Source: Chloroflexota bacterium
Lineage (GTDB): Bacteria; Chloroflexota; Anaerolineae; Anaerolineales; Villigracilaceae
Direction: 5' to 3'
DNA: 64,000 bases
Assembly (NCBI GenBank): GCA_021787595.1
Contig: JAJYLQ010000014.1
Span: forward strand, 1-64,000
Positions 14,772-23,499 of this stretch are shown here, piece by piece (position 1 is the stretch's first letter; every line of letters begins with the position of its first letter). Under the pieces are notes generated by a model that did not search any database, was not told the origin of the DNA, and was given only the letters and a program-made list of their open reading frames with translations. A program made the position numbers and the translations under genes.

Positions 14772-15242
14772 GTGACATCTTCCCGTCAGACCGCCGCGCT
14801 CGTCATGGATATCGTCCCGTTGTTGACGCGCCTGATGCGGAAAAAATTCCGCGAGAAGCGCGTCGGCGACCTCTCCATGGCGCAGTTCCGCACCCTGGCC
14901 TTCCTCGATGCGAATCGGGGCGCGTCGCTCTCAGATGCAGCCGGCCACATCGGCCTGGGGCTCCCCTCGATGTCCAGGCTGGTGGACGCGCTGGTCAATC
15001 GAAAACTCGTCACGAGGGCCACGCACGGGAGCGACCGCCGGCGGGTTTGTCTGACGCTGACCCGCCAGGGCAAACACGAACTGGAGGAGGCCCACAGGCA
15101 CGCGCAGGCTTATTTTACGGACAAGCTTTCGGAACTGTCGAACGAGGAGCGGGACCGCGTTTCGGAAGCGATGAATCTGCTCTGCGAGCTCTTCACGCTC
15201 GACGGAAAAATCTCCGCGCACGAACCCGCAGAATCGTCGTAA
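14772..15242 (+). CDS. MarR-family transcriptional regulator
   Basis: A 156-residue winged-helix repressor. MAQFRTLAFLDANRGASLSDAAGHIGLGLPSMSRLVDALVNRKLVTR is the helix-turn-helix (about 35-82), followed by the wing GSDRRRVCLTLTRQGK and a long dimerisation helix. The GTG at 14772 with AAAGGA upstream is preferred; a TTG at 14736 lies within the -10 box and cannot be used. The MFS exporter follows on the same strand, so it probably represses its own efflux operon and responds to a small phenolic or drug ligand. The ligand cannot be read from the sequence. Confidence 0.85.
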   Translation: MTSSRQTAALVMDIVPLLTRLMRKKFREKRVGDLSMAQFRTLAFLDANRGASLSDAAGHIGLGLPSMSRLVDALVNRKLVTRATHGSDRRRVCLTLTRQGKHELEEAHRHAQAYFTDKLSELSNEERDRVSEAMNLLCELFTLDGKISAHEPAESS

Positions 15243-15300
15243 GAAATCTCGAATCACAAACCTTCTATTAATGCTGGCTAAAGGAGAGACACAAAAGAAA

Positions 15301-16785
15301 ATGGAAACACAGCGTTCTTTATTTGGAAAAAAGATCGAATACAAGTGGATCGTATTGAGCGTGACGACCATCGGCGCGCTGATGGCTTCGATTGACAGCA
15401 CCATCGTCATTTTGGGCCTGCCCGATATGCTGGTTAAGCTGCACGCCGACCTGATCGAAATGATCTGGGTCATCATGGGTTACATCCTCGTCAGCACGGT
15501 CTTCCTGTTGAGCTTTGGCCGCGTGGCCGACATATTGGGCCGCGTGCGGATGTACAACCTGGGCTTCGTGATCTTTACGATTGGCTCGGCATTATGCGGC
15601 TTTTCGGGCAATGCCACACAGCTGATCATTTTCCGTTTGGTGCAAGGCAGCGGCGCGGCGATGATGGTGGTCAACAGCGTGGCGCTCATCACCGAGGTTT
15701 TTCCGCCCAATGAGCGCGGCAAGGCATTGGGCATCAACGCCATTACATTCTCAATCGGCGGCGTGGCCGGGCCCATTCTCGGCGGCCTCATTTTGACTTT
15801 AGCCGACTGGCGCTGGATCTTCTTTATCAACGTGCCGGTCGGAGTCTTCGGCGCGATCTGGGGCTACCGCGCATTGAGAGAAATGAGCACCCGCAAGCAG
15901 GGCGAACGTTTCGACACTGTCGGCGCTGTCAGTTTCAGCGCCGGCCTGACCGCCCTGCTGATCGCGTTGACCCTGGGGATCGAATATGCCTTCACTTCCA
16001 CGCCGATCCTGATCTTGTTCGGGATATTCCTTGTCGGCGTTGCATTCTTCCTGTGGTGGGAACGCCGCGCGGATAATCCGGTGCTCGATCTTTCGTTGTT
16101 CAACGACCGCATTTACAACTTCTCCGTGCTTTCAGCCATGATGCAGTCATTGGCATTGTTCGCCGTCAACTTCCTGATCGTGTTTTATCTTCAGGGTGTG
16201 CTCGGATACGATCCGTTGAAAGCGGCTTTGCTGCTGATCCCTCTGCCAATCGTTACCTCGGTCGTTGCCCCATTGGGAGGCAACATTGCAGACCGCATCG
16301 GGGCGCGCATCCCGGCGACGATTGGGCTGTTGATTCAGGGTGCGGCATTGGTCTGGTTCACGCGAATCACTCCGGCCATGCCATATTGGCAGATCGCAGT
16401 CGGGCTCGGATTGATGGGCTTCGGCGGCGGCCTGTTCTATCCGCCGAACACCAGCGCGGCCATGAATGCGTCGCCCAAGAATCGCCTCGGCATTGCATCC
16501 GGAACGCTGGCGACCCTCCGTCAGGCAGGAATGGTCACGAGCTTTGCGCTGGCGCTGGCGGTCGCGGCCAGCAGCCTGCCGCGCGATGTGATGATGCAAT
16601 TATTCGTCGGAACAAACGTCGCGCTCGGCTCGGCCCCGATGCAGGCATTTGTTACCGGCATGCACAGCGCGTTCTATGTCTCGACGGTCCTGGTCCTGAT
16701 CGCGGCAGGCATCTCCTTTGTGCGCGGCAAGGAAGATCGCAGCAAACTTGCGGAGGAACACGCCTCCGTTGTGATCGGCGAATAG
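15301..16785 (+). CDS. DHA2-family MFS drug exporter (14 TM)
   Basis: A 494-residue proton-driven efflux pump. The first span holds the DHA2 motif (LMASIDSTIVILGLP). The loop after span 2 carries motif A (GRVADILGRVRMYNLG). RLVQGSGAAMM and GPILGGLI (motif C) follow. About 14 spans are visible, with two additional spans between the halves (ALLIALTLGIEYAF, ILILFGIFLVGVAFF). The ATG at 15301 gives a usual short N-terminus; an ATG at 15271 is possible, and AAAGGAG lies between the two. Its distance of 58 bases from marR and the downstream terminator define a two-gene operon. Confidence 0.85.
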   Translation: METQRSLFGKKIEYKWIVLSVTTIGALMASIDSTIVILGLPDMLVKLHADLIEMIWVIMGYILVSTVFLLSFGRVADILGRVRMYNLGFVIFTIGSALCGFSGNATQLIIFRLVQGSGAAMMVVNSVALITEVFPPNERGKALGINAITFSIGGVAGPILGGLILTLADWRWIFFINVPVGVFGAIWGYRALREMSTRKQGERFDTVGAVSFSAGLTALLIALTLGIEYAFTSTPILILFGIFLVGVAFFLWWERRADNPVLDLSLFNDRIYNFSVLSAMMQSLALFAVNFLIVFYLQGVLGYDPLKAALLLIPLPIVTSVVAPLGGNIADRIGARIPATIGLLIQGAALVWFTRITPAMPYWQIAVGLGLMGFGGGLFYPPNTSAAMNASPKNRLGIASGTLATLRQAGMVTSFALALAVAASSLPRDVMMQLFVGTNVALGSAPMQAFVTGMHSAFYVSTVLVLIAAGISFVRGKEDRSKLAEEHASVVIGE

Positions 16786-16805
16786 AATTCATTCGAGTCA
16801 ATTCG

Positions 16806-16848
16806 ATCATCCTGCCGCCCGAAAATGGGCGGCAGGATGATTCTTTTT
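16806..16848 (+). terminator. Intrinsic terminator of the marR-MFS operon
   Basis: A perfect 15-bp stem, ATCATCCTGCCGCCC (16806-16820) with GGGCGGCAGGATGAT (16827-16841), then TTCTTTTT. Confidence 0.92.
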
Positions 16849-16870
16849 CAGCCGCACTTGTGGTACATTT

Positions 16871-17704
16871 GTGCCAGCAAACATGGCAGCACTTCCAACA
16901 CCGTTCGCATTCTCACAATCCTCCCTGCAGGATTACGCGGACTGCCCGCGTCGTTTTCAATTGCGATACATGGACCAGCTTGCGTGGCCGGCAGTTGAGT
17001 CCGAGCCGGTTGTCGAGAACGAAAAACGCCAGCAGGAAGGCCAATTATTTCACCGGCTCGTCCAGCAGCACCTGCTTGGTTTGCCGACCGATCAATTGGG
17101 CGAACTGGCAAATACGACAAACCTCGAACGCTGGCGGAAAAACTGGTTGGACTTCCAAAGTCTTGAAGACTTTGGAAGTCTGTCGCCAGAGTTGACTCTC
17201 TCTTGTCCCATCGGGGATCATCGCCTGCTCGCGAAATATGATTTGGTTGCGATCAAGCCGGGGGAGAAAGCCGTCATCTTCGACTGGAAAACATACGCCA
17301 AGCGTCCGCGCGACGAATGGATGGCGGCGCGCTGGCAGACGCGCGTTTACCGGCTCCTCCTGATCCTGGCCGGGTCCCATTTAAACGGCGGCCAGCCCCT
17401 CGTCCCGGAACAGATCGAGATGATCTATTGGTACGCCGACTTTCCCAATGAACCGGCGCGTTTCATGTACTCGTCCGCTCAATTCAAACGCGACCAGTCC
17501 GCCATCGAAAAAGTCATCCATGAGATTTCAAAAGCCGATGAATTCCCGTTGACCGAAGACGAAAAGATGTGCCGCTTCTGTGTCTATCGTTCGTACTGCA
17601 ATCGCGGCGCACAGGCGGGGCAACTCGGCGAAGCCGAAGCGGAAATGGAATCCGAAACAGCGTTCGATATTAACTTCGAACAAATTGGGGAGATCGAATT
17701 TTAA
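16871..17704 (+). CDS. Stand-alone RecB/Cas4-type PD-(D/E)XK nuclease with Fe-S cysteines
   Basis: A 277-residue nuclease. An N-terminal DYADCPRRFQLRY holds the first cysteine, and the C-terminus MCRFCVYRSYC (about 235-245) holds the other three. This 1+3 layout binds a 4Fe-4S cluster in AddB and Cas4. The catalytic core is KYDLVAI...VIFDWKTY (about 120-140), then QTRVYRLLL, the QxxxY motif. It resembles the nuclease domain that AddB usually carries at its own end, which both helicases in this window lack. A perfect 31-bp palindrome lies in frame at 17150. The GTG start at 16871 or the ATG at 16883 are both possible; no Shine-Dalgarno site is seen. A role with the helicases is inference. Confidence 0.8.
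   Translation: MPANMAALPTPFAFSQSSLQDYADCPRRFQLRYMDQLAWPAVESEPVVENEKRQQEGQLFHRLVQQHLLGLPTDQLGELANTTNLERWRKNWLDFQSLEDFGSLSPELTLSCPIGDHRLLAKYDLVAIKPGEKAVIFDWKTYAKRPRDEWMAARWQTRVYRLLLILAGSHLNGGQPLVPEQIEMIYWYADFPNEPARFMYSSAQFKRDQSAIEKVIHEISKADEFPLTEDEKMCRFCVYRSYCNRGAQAGQLGEAEAEMESETAFDINFEQIGEIEF
17150..17180. repeat. Perfect 31-bp palindrome inside the nuclease gene
   Basis: GACTTCCAAAGTCTT-G-AAGACTTTGGAAGTC is translated as DFQSLEDFGSL without breaking the frame. It resembles the AGTCCAACAAGTCT element at 42681. Confidence 0.85.
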
Positions 17705-17712
17705 ATTATGCA

Positions 17713-17735
17713 GGGGCGGAGCATCACTCCGCCCC
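17713..17735. repeat. GC-rich hairpin after the nuclease gene
   Basis: GGGGCGGA and TCCGCCCC lie around a 7-base loop. A sister hairpin, AGGGGCGGG/CCCGCCCCT, stands at 18640-18662, so the pair brackets the DUF1385 gene. There is no U-run, so it is a dispersed repeat more than a terminator. Confidence 0.6.
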
Positions 17736-17741
17736 CATGAA

Positions 17742-18623
17742 TTATGTCACAATTTCCTGTTCGGCTTGCCGCATCGTTTTGAACGATTCGATGGCGACTT
17801 CGAGCATCGAGGCATCCGGCTCGCGCGTCGTGAGTGATTGAAGCGCCAGATTTGGTTTGATCAACCAGCGGACGATTCGGCTGTCCAAATGATTCGCCGT
17901 CCAGCGGATGTATTCGAGCGCGATCCCAGCCAGCACCGGAATCAACAAAACGCGGCTGACCAGTCGCCAAAGGATCGGCAGCGGTCCGAGCGCGGTGAAG
18001 ACAAGAATGGAAACCAAAACCAATGTAAGCAGGAAAGCTGTGCCGCAGCGCGGATGTTCAAGAGAAAATTTTGCGACAGATTCAGGGGTCAATTCTGCGC
18101 CAGCCTCGTAAGCGTTGATCGTTTTATGTTCCGCGCCGTGATAGGCGAACAATCGTTTGATATCCGGCATAAGGCCGATCGCCCAAATGTAACCGACCAG
18201 CAACAAAAGCCGCACCGCGCCTTCGAGCAAATTATTCCACCAAACATTCCAGCCAAGATATTTCCCGGCCAGCCCGCCGATCCCCGCAGGAAGCAAAAAG
18301 AAAAGGCCAATTCCAAAGATCAGGGCAAAGCCCAAAGTCACATAGAGAGCCGGGCCTTCGAGTTTTTGATCCTCGCCGGTTTGCGTGTTGGCCGCGATGG
18401 TCAAGGCACGCATCCCGAGTCCGAGCGCATCCCATAACAAAATCACGCCGCGCAAAAACGGAATCTTCGTGATCTTCGACCGGTAGATCGAATCCAGCTT
18501 TTCTTTATGGACGACGATGCGGCCATCGGGTGCGCGCATCGCAATGGCAAACGCCTTTTGCCCGCGCATCATCACGCCCTCGATGACTGCCTGACCGCCG
18601 TATGTGATAATTCGATCTTCCAT
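17742..18623 (-). CDS. DUF1385 (YqhQ-like) membrane protein
   Basis: 293 residues. The N-terminal YGGQAVIEGVMMRG signature is diagnostic of DUF1385/YqhQ. About five membrane spans follow. A conserved YHGAEHKTINAYEAG (about 160-175) and HPRCGTAFLL lie between spans, with His, Glu and Cys residues that suggest metal or substrate handling. The family is widespread in Gram-positive bacteria and Chloroflexota and has no settled function. It ends close to the nuclease stop (convergent) and is probably read from its own promoter after the M20 gene. Confidence 0.85.
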   Translation of the reverse strand: MEDRIITYGGQAVIEGVMMRGQKAFAIAMRAPDGRIVVHKEKLDSIYRSKITKIPFLRGVILLWDALGLGMRALTIAANTQTGEDQKLEGPALYVTLGFALIFGIGLFFLLPAGIGGLAGKYLGWNVWWNNLLEGAVRLLLLVGYIWAIGLMPDIKRLFAYHGAEHKTINAYEAGAELTPESVAKFSLEHPRCGTAFLLTLVLVSILVFTALGPLPILWRLVSRVLLIPVLAGIALEYIRWTANHLDSRIVRWLIKPNLALQSLTTREPDASMLEVAIESFKTMRQAEQEIVT

Positions 18624-18639
18624 TAAATTCCAATCGCGC

Positions 18640-18662
18640 AGGGGCGGGATGACCCCGCCCCT
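18640..18662. repeat. GC-rich hairpin between DUF1385 and M20 genes
   Basis: AGGGGCGGG and CCCGCCCCT flank a short ATGAC loop, the same family as 17713-17735. It could slow transcription from the M20 gene into the DUF1385 gene. Confidence 0.55.
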
Positions 18663-18668
18663 ATAAAT

Positions 18669-20033
18669 TTATTTCAAATTGTAGAAAAAATGGATCAGCG
18701 TATCAATGCCTTTATAGAATGTCGGCAGATGCAGTTTTTCATTCGGCGAATGCGCGTCGCAATCCGGCAGGGCAAAGCCGGATAAAACAGAATCAGCCTT
18801 GAGATGCTTCTGCAATTGGACAACGACGCCAATCGAACCGCCCTCGCGCGGGAAAAGCGGACGCTTGCCCCAAACAGATTCCATGGCCTGGCTCAATGCC
18901 CGCACGCCCGGATTATCCGTGCTGGTCAATGCCGGGCCTGCGCCGTGCAAATATTCGAGTTCCCATTTGATATCCTTGGGCGCTTTCTCTTTGAGATATT
19001 TCTTCATCTGCTTGATCGTCTCTTCCGGCGTTTGATCCGGGACGAGGCGGCAGGAGATTTTTGCCATCGCCCACGCGGGCAGCACGGTCTTGGAACCGGT
19101 TCCGGTAAAGCCGGATAACAAACCATTCACTTCCAGCGTTGGCCGTCCGCCGATGCGTTCGGATGGAATGAATTGCGGTTCGCCCCACAACGCGGGCACG
19201 CCGGTCATTTCCAGCAAGGATTTTTTATTCATCGGCAGCCGCAGAAAATCCCGATGTTCCTTTTTGCTGATCTTGCGGACCTTGTCATAGAAGCCGGGCA
19301 AAGTCACTTTGCCATTCTTGTCGTGCATCCCCGCGACCAGTTCCATCAAAGCCTGCGCCGGGTTGTGAACCGTCCCGCCGAACAGACCGGAATGCAAATC
19401 TTTTACCGGGCCATAGACGCGGAGTTCGAAATAAGCCAATCCGCGCAAGCCGGTCGTGATGGACGGCAGGTCCTCCCCAAGGATGCCCGCGTCGGGATTC
19501 AAACAAAATTCGCAGGCAAGAAGTTCCTTATGATTCTTGATGAAATCATCCAGATGGTCCGAACCGATTTCCTCTTCGCCTTCGATCAGCCATTTGATAT
19601 TGACCGGCATCGTACCGGACCTCATGACGGACTCGACCGCCTTGAGCGAAGCCAGCACCTGACCCTTCATGTCCGCTGCGCCGCGCGCGTAAAGATTCTC
19701 GCCGCGCACCGACGGCTCGAACGGCGGCGTTGTCCACAACTCGAGCGGATCGGGCGGCTGGACATCGTAATGTCCGTAGATCATCACGGTCGGCGCGGAT
19801 TTGCCCGCGCCCATCCACTCGCCATACACAACAGGATGGCCGCCGGTTGGCATGATCTGCACATTATCCATGCCCAGTGAACGCAACTGCGAAGCCATCC
19901 ACTCGGCCGCCTGCTGCATGTCTGGATTGTGATCCGGGTCAGTGGAAATGGAGGGGATCGTCAGAACTTCCTTCAACTCGGCAAGAAAACGCCCGCGATT
20001 TTCATTTGCATAACTCAAAGCTTTATCAAGCAT
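18669..20033 (-). CDS. M20-family dipeptidase
   Basis: A 454-residue zinc peptidase. Metal ligands are visible in YGHYDVQPPDP (about 85-95), ARGAADMKGQ (bridging Asp, about 115), EGEEEIGS (catalytic and ligand Glu, about 150) and DCDAHSPNEKL at the C-terminus. The long lid domain between them suits dipeptidases of the M20A/CNDP-like group rather than amidohydrolases. It is cytoplasmic, as there is no signal peptide. The oligopeptide-binding protein upstream on the same strand makes a peptide-scavenging role plausible. Confidence 0.88.
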   Translation of the reverse strand: MLDKALSYANENRGRFLAELKEVLTIPSISTDPDHNPDMQQAAEWMASQLRSLGMDNVQIMPTGGHPVVYGEWMGAGKSAPTVMIYGHYDVQPPDPLELWTTPPFEPSVRGENLYARGAADMKGQVLASLKAVESVMRSGTMPVNIKWLIEGEEEIGSDHLDDFIKNHKELLACEFCLNPDAGILGEDLPSITTGLRGLAYFELRVYGPVKDLHSGLFGGTVHNPAQALMELVAGMHDKNGKVTLPGFYDKVRKISKKEHRDFLRLPMNKKSLLEMTGVPALWGEPQFIPSERIGGRPTLEVNGLLSGFTGTGSKTVLPAWAMAKISCRLVPDQTPEETIKQMKKYLKEKAPKDIKWELEYLHGAGPALTSTDNPGVRALSQAMESVWGKRPLFPREGGSIGVVVQLQKHLKADSVLSGFALPDCDAHSPNEKLHLPTFYKGIDTLIHFFYNLK

Positions 20034-20083
20034 ATCGTCTCCTTTTCTCTGCGAACCAGCGAAGATTTATTTTAATATGGATT

Positions 20084-21769
20084 TCAAGGATGAGCCGTAG
20101 GCGTTTGCTCGAGGGAACGGCGCGTGACCAGATACCAGTTCGCCAGGAAAGCCAGGCGGTCGCTCGTATCGTACAACAACGGCGCTATCTGAACGCCATG
20201 CACCTGCGCGTCCACGCCGTAGTTATAGACGGGGAAATACAACGGAAGCGACGGCATATCCTTCTCGAACACAACCTGGAAGTTGCGATACAGACGGGCG
20301 CGGACGGTGAAATCCGTCGTGGTGCGCGCCTGCTCGAGATATTCGCTGGCGGCGCGGCTGTCCCATTGCGAATAATTCTGCCCGCTGGTGGCTTCGGCCT
20401 GGTGCCAGAACGGGTATGGATCGGGATCGGGCGTCCGCGCGAAGTTCAGGTCAATCAACGCGGCCTGGTAGGAGCGCGGCGCAAGATAGGTCGCGATCAA
20501 CTGGTCGTACGGAACGGCCTGCAAATTGACCTGCACGCCAATATACGCCCATTCCTGCTGGATCAATTGCGCGATCCGCAGGTGAAGCGGATCGTCTGGA
20601 TGAACCATCGTAAAGCTCAGCGCGACCTTATCCTTGTTGGACCGGACGCTTCCGCCGGAAGCCGGGATAACATAACCCTCACTCTTGAGCATGGACGCGG
20701 CCGCGGTCGGATCATAGGCAATGTGATCAATGCCATCATAATATGCCCATGAATCAGGCAGGATCGGCCCGTCTGCCGCGATGGCCTGGCCTTTCAGCAA
20801 GGTCGAAACAATATAATCGCGGTTGAGTCCGAGCATCAACGCGTGCCGGACATTGGCGTTTTGCAGGAATGGCACCTGGTTGTTGTTTAGATTGAGCATG
20901 ACGATGCTCAACTGCGGCAGTATGCTGGTATAGACTGAAAGATTCGAGTCCGCCAGCGCATTGGGCAAAACGTCCGTTGAAATCCGGCTGACTCCCAATA
21001 CCTCGCCCTGGTTGTACGCGTCCAACGCGGACTTGGAATCAGGATAGTAGCGGAAAACAACCTGCTGAATGTAAGGGCTCTTTCCGTAATACTTGTCGTT
21101 TACCGTCAGCACCACTCCGGTGATTTTGCCGTTGTCCAAAATAAGATGATCGAACTTATAGGGTCCCGTCCCCACCGGGTTGATGTTGAACGGCGCGCTG
21201 GCAAGCTGCGCGGGATCCGTCGTGCCAAGAATATGCTGGGGAAGCACGCCAAACGTCATGTAGTCCAGGAACGGAGCGAACGGTTCGGGCAGTGTGAATT
21301 TCAGATTCTTGTCGTTCAGTTTTTCGATGTGGATTTGATTCCACAGATCCTTCACGTCCTGCGGAAAGAGCGAGCTGGACTTGATCAGGCCAACCGTGAA
21401 CATCACATCCTCGCTGGTGACCGGAGTCCCATCCTGCCAAACCGCGTTATCGCGAATCGTGAAGTTGTAAACCGTGCCGTCGGGTGTTACACCCCACGAA
21501 TCGGCCAGGTCCGGCTGGGGCAGGCCGCGCGCGTCAAATTTGATCAGGCCGCTGAAGATGAGACGATCCACATCGCGGTCTGCCGGATTATTCCAATCGA
21601 GCATTGGATCGAGACGTCCAAGCGATCCGATCAGCGCTTCGGTATAGACGCCGCCGGGAGCGGCTTGCGGCAGAAGCGGCGTCAGCACCGGTTGCTGGCT
21701 GACCAGCAGCGCGGCCACAATCACCAGCGTGAGAACCACCACCAGAATCTGCCAGCGTAAACGTTTCAT
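20084..21769 (-). CDS. Family 5 peptide-binding protein of an ABC importer
   Basis: 561 residues. It begins with an uncleaved-looking membrane anchor (RWQILVVVLTLVIVAALLV) and no lipobox. The SBP_bac_5 pattern is clear: GLIKFDARGLPQPDLADSWGVTPDGTVYNFTIRDNAVWQDGTPVTSEDVMFTV (about 75-125), NVRHALMLGLNRDYIV and FARTPDPDPYPFWH. It captures oligopeptides or similar ligands outside the membrane. No permease or ATPase genes lie nearby, so the transporter core must be encoded elsewhere. The start is set at MKRLRW; the upstream 18 in-frame residues are hydrophilic and unlike a signal. Confidence 0.85.
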   Translation of the reverse strand: MKRLRWQILVVVLTLVIVAALLVSQQPVLTPLLPQAAPGGVYTEALIGSLGRLDPMLDWNNPADRDVDRLIFSGLIKFDARGLPQPDLADSWGVTPDGTVYNFTIRDNAVWQDGTPVTSEDVMFTVGLIKSSSLFPQDVKDLWNQIHIEKLNDKNLKFTLPEPFAPFLDYMTFGVLPQHILGTTDPAQLASAPFNINPVGTGPYKFDHLILDNGKITGVVLTVNDKYYGKSPYIQQVVFRYYPDSKSALDAYNQGEVLGVSRISTDVLPNALADSNLSVYTSILPQLSIVMLNLNNNQVPFLQNANVRHALMLGLNRDYIVSTLLKGQAIAADGPILPDSWAYYDGIDHIAYDPTAAASMLKSEGYVIPASGGSVRSNKDKVALSFTMVHPDDPLHLRIAQLIQQEWAYIGVQVNLQAVPYDQLIATYLAPRSYQAALIDLNFARTPDPDPYPFWHQAEATSGQNYSQWDSRAASEYLEQARTTTDFTVRARLYRNFQVVFEKDMPSLPLYFPVYNYGVDAQVHGVQIAPLLYDTSDRLAFLANWYLVTRRSLEQTPTAHP

Positions 21770-21870
21770 TATCAAGATTGTTTTGGATTCGGAGTCAGGC
21801 AAAAAAGAAAGGCCGTATGCCATCCCCGCAGAGATCGCGCGAACAGCCGGCCTCTCCTGATTGGGTTGAG

Positions 21871-22095
21871 TTAGCGCGCAATCAAGATGATCGTAATTGC
21901 GAGCGCAAAGAACAAAATGCTCAAGATGATCGTGACCCAGAACAAAACGCGTTCGATGCCGCGCCGGGCCGTAAATACGCTGCTGACGTCGGAACCCGTC
22001 AGGCCGCCGAGCCCTGCGCCTTTGCTTTGCAAGATGACGCTGAGGATAAGCCCCACAGCAGTTATAATCAGCGCGATATCCAGAAACTGTACCAT
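21871..22095 (-). CDS. secG: SecG, preprotein translocase subunit
   Basis: A 74-residue protein with two membrane spans joined by the conserved loop SKGAGLGGLTGSDVSSVFTARRGIER, which is diagnostic for SecG. It is a small part of the SecYEG channel and aids export by SecA. AGGAGG lies 8 bases before the ATG. It is followed 100 bases later by the peptide-binding protein on the same strand. Length is normal for the family. Confidence 0.92.
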   Translation of the reverse strand: MVQFLDIALIITAVGLILSVILQSKGAGLGGLTGSDVSSVFTARRGIERVLFWVTIILSILFFALAITIILIAR

Positions 22096-22166
22096 GCGTG
22101 TGCCTCCTGAAAATTAGCGGGCAAATTATACCTGTGATAAACGGAAGTCGTCAACCGAGCGCCGCG

Positions 22167-22246
22167 AAGTCTAAAGTGCGAAGTCTCAAGTGCAAAGTAA
22201 GCCAACTTTAGTCACTCGACACTTCCAACCTTAGACACTTTGCGTG
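22167..22246. repeat. Dispersed AAGTCTAAAGTGC-type repeat, left of PHP gene
   Basis: Contains AAGTCTAAAGTGCGAAGTC, GTGCAAAGTAAG and CTTTAGTCACTCGA. A related block lies at 23353-23428 on the other side of the PHP gene (ATGCAAAGTGCCTAAAGTC, CTTTAGTCACTCGA). Confidence 0.65.
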
Positions 22247-22276
22247 CGCATCACGTTTTTATAACTCAGAGAACCT

Positions 22277-23335
22277 ATGCAGGAAATCATAGTCAACTTA
22301 CACATGCACACCCGTTACTCCGACGGCAGCGGCAGCCACCAGGATATTGCAAACGCCGCGCTCAAAGCCGGTTTGGATGCCGTGATCGTCACGGACCACA
22401 ATATCCTGGTAAAAGGATTCGAAGGCTATTACAAAAACGACCGGCGCAAGATCCTGGTGCTGGTCGGGCAGGAAATCCACGACCAGCACCGCGACCCGCA
22501 GAAAAATCACCTGCTGGTTTTCGGCGCGCAGCATGAACTGGCGCCCTTCGCCGACGACCCGCAATTGCTCATCAGCGCAGTAAAAGATTCGGGCGGGCTG
22601 TCTTTCATCGCCCACCCGAATGATCCATCCGCGCCGGTCTTCGGCGAAATGGATATTTCATGGACGGACTGGACTGTAAAGGATTTTACAGGTATCGAAC
22701 TCTGGAACGGGTTGAGCGAATTCAAGACCGTCATCCCGACCAGACTGCACGGCATCTTCTACGCCTTCTTTCCCGAACTCATCGCGCGCGGTCCGCTGCC
22801 GGTCACGCTTCGCAAATGGGACGAGCTGCTCGAAGAGAATCGCGTCGTCGTCATCGGCGGTTCGGACGCGCACGCGCTCCAGCAGCATCTCGGCCCATTG
22901 CACCGCATCATCTTTCCATACGAATTTCATTTCCGCGCCATCAACACGCACATCTTCCTCCCCGGGCCCCTGGCTGGAGATGCCGCCGTTGACAGGCAGA
23001 TGATCTATGACGCGCTCGCCGCCGGACATTGTTTCGTCGGATACGACCTGCCCGCGCCCACGCGCGGTTTTCGCTTCACTGCCCAGGGACGCGAGGCGGA
23101 CGCCGTTATGGGAGACGAAATCCAGGCCCAGGGCGGAGTCACACTTCAGGCGCATCTGCCATCCATGGCCGAGATCAGACTTTTTAAGAATGGTCAACTG
23201 GTTCGGGCGACCAAAGGAAAACAAGCCATGACGCACATCACAAACGAGCCTGGCGTCTACCGCATCGAATCTTATCGGAATTATCTCGGGCGCAGGCGCG
23301 GCTGGATTTTCAGCAATCCGATTTACGTCCGGTAA
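22277..23335 (+). CDS. PHP-domain phosphoesterase
   Basis: 352 residues with the four PHP metal-binding motifs in order: NLHMHTRYSDG (7-17), VTDHNI (about 45), SFIAHPND (about 115) and GGSDAH (about 193). The C-terminal 100 residues, with GDEIQAQGGVTLQAHLPSMAEIRLFKNGQL, form a beta-sandwich-like tail seen in CehA-type PHP proteins. It probably hydrolyses a phosphoester with two or three metals. The substrate is not evident. It stands alone, flanked on both sides by the same dispersed repeat. Confidence 0.8.
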   Translation: MQEIIVNLHMHTRYSDGSGSHQDIANAALKAGLDAVIVTDHNILVKGFEGYYKNDRRKILVLVGQEIHDQHRDPQKNHLLVFGAQHELAPFADDPQLLISAVKDSGGLSFIAHPNDPSAPVFGEMDISWTDWTVKDFTGIELWNGLSEFKTVIPTRLHGIFYAFFPELIARGPLPVTLRKWDELLEENRVVVIGGSDAHALQQHLGPLHRIIFPYEFHFRAINTHIFLPGPLAGDAAVDRQMIYDALAAGHCFVGYDLPAPTRGFRFTAQGREADAVMGDEIQAQGGVTLQAHLPSMAEIRLFKNGQLVRATKGKQAMTHITNEPGVYRIESYRNYLGRRRGWIFSNPIYVR

Positions 23336-23352
23336 GATGCGAAAATAAATGT

Positions 23353-23428
23353 ATCGAAAGTCGGAAATGCAAAGTGCCTAAAGTCAGCCCGCTTCGAATT
23401 TTTCACTTTAGTCACTCGAGTTTACGAC
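23353..23428. repeat. Dispersed repeat, right of PHP gene
   Basis: The partner of 22167-22246. It shares the ATGCAAAGTGCCTAAAGTC and CTTTAGTCACTCGA blocks. Confidence 0.6.
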
Positions 23429-23476
23429 TCCGCCCTCCCCAAAATCAAGGTCTTAGCGTACAATCAACCTGCTCGT

Positions 23477-23499
23477 AAGGTACGTCTCATACGTGCCTT
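23477..23499 (+). promoter_or_regulatory. Hairpin in rpsF leader, possible S6:S18 control site
   Basis: AAGGTACGT and ACGTGCCTT form a stem in the rpsF 5' leader, followed by CCG-rich sequence. A putative -10 (TACAAT, 23457-23462) lies upstream. Many bacteria autoregulate this operon through an S6:S18-binding leader with an important CCG. The match here is only suggestive. Confidence 0.35.
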
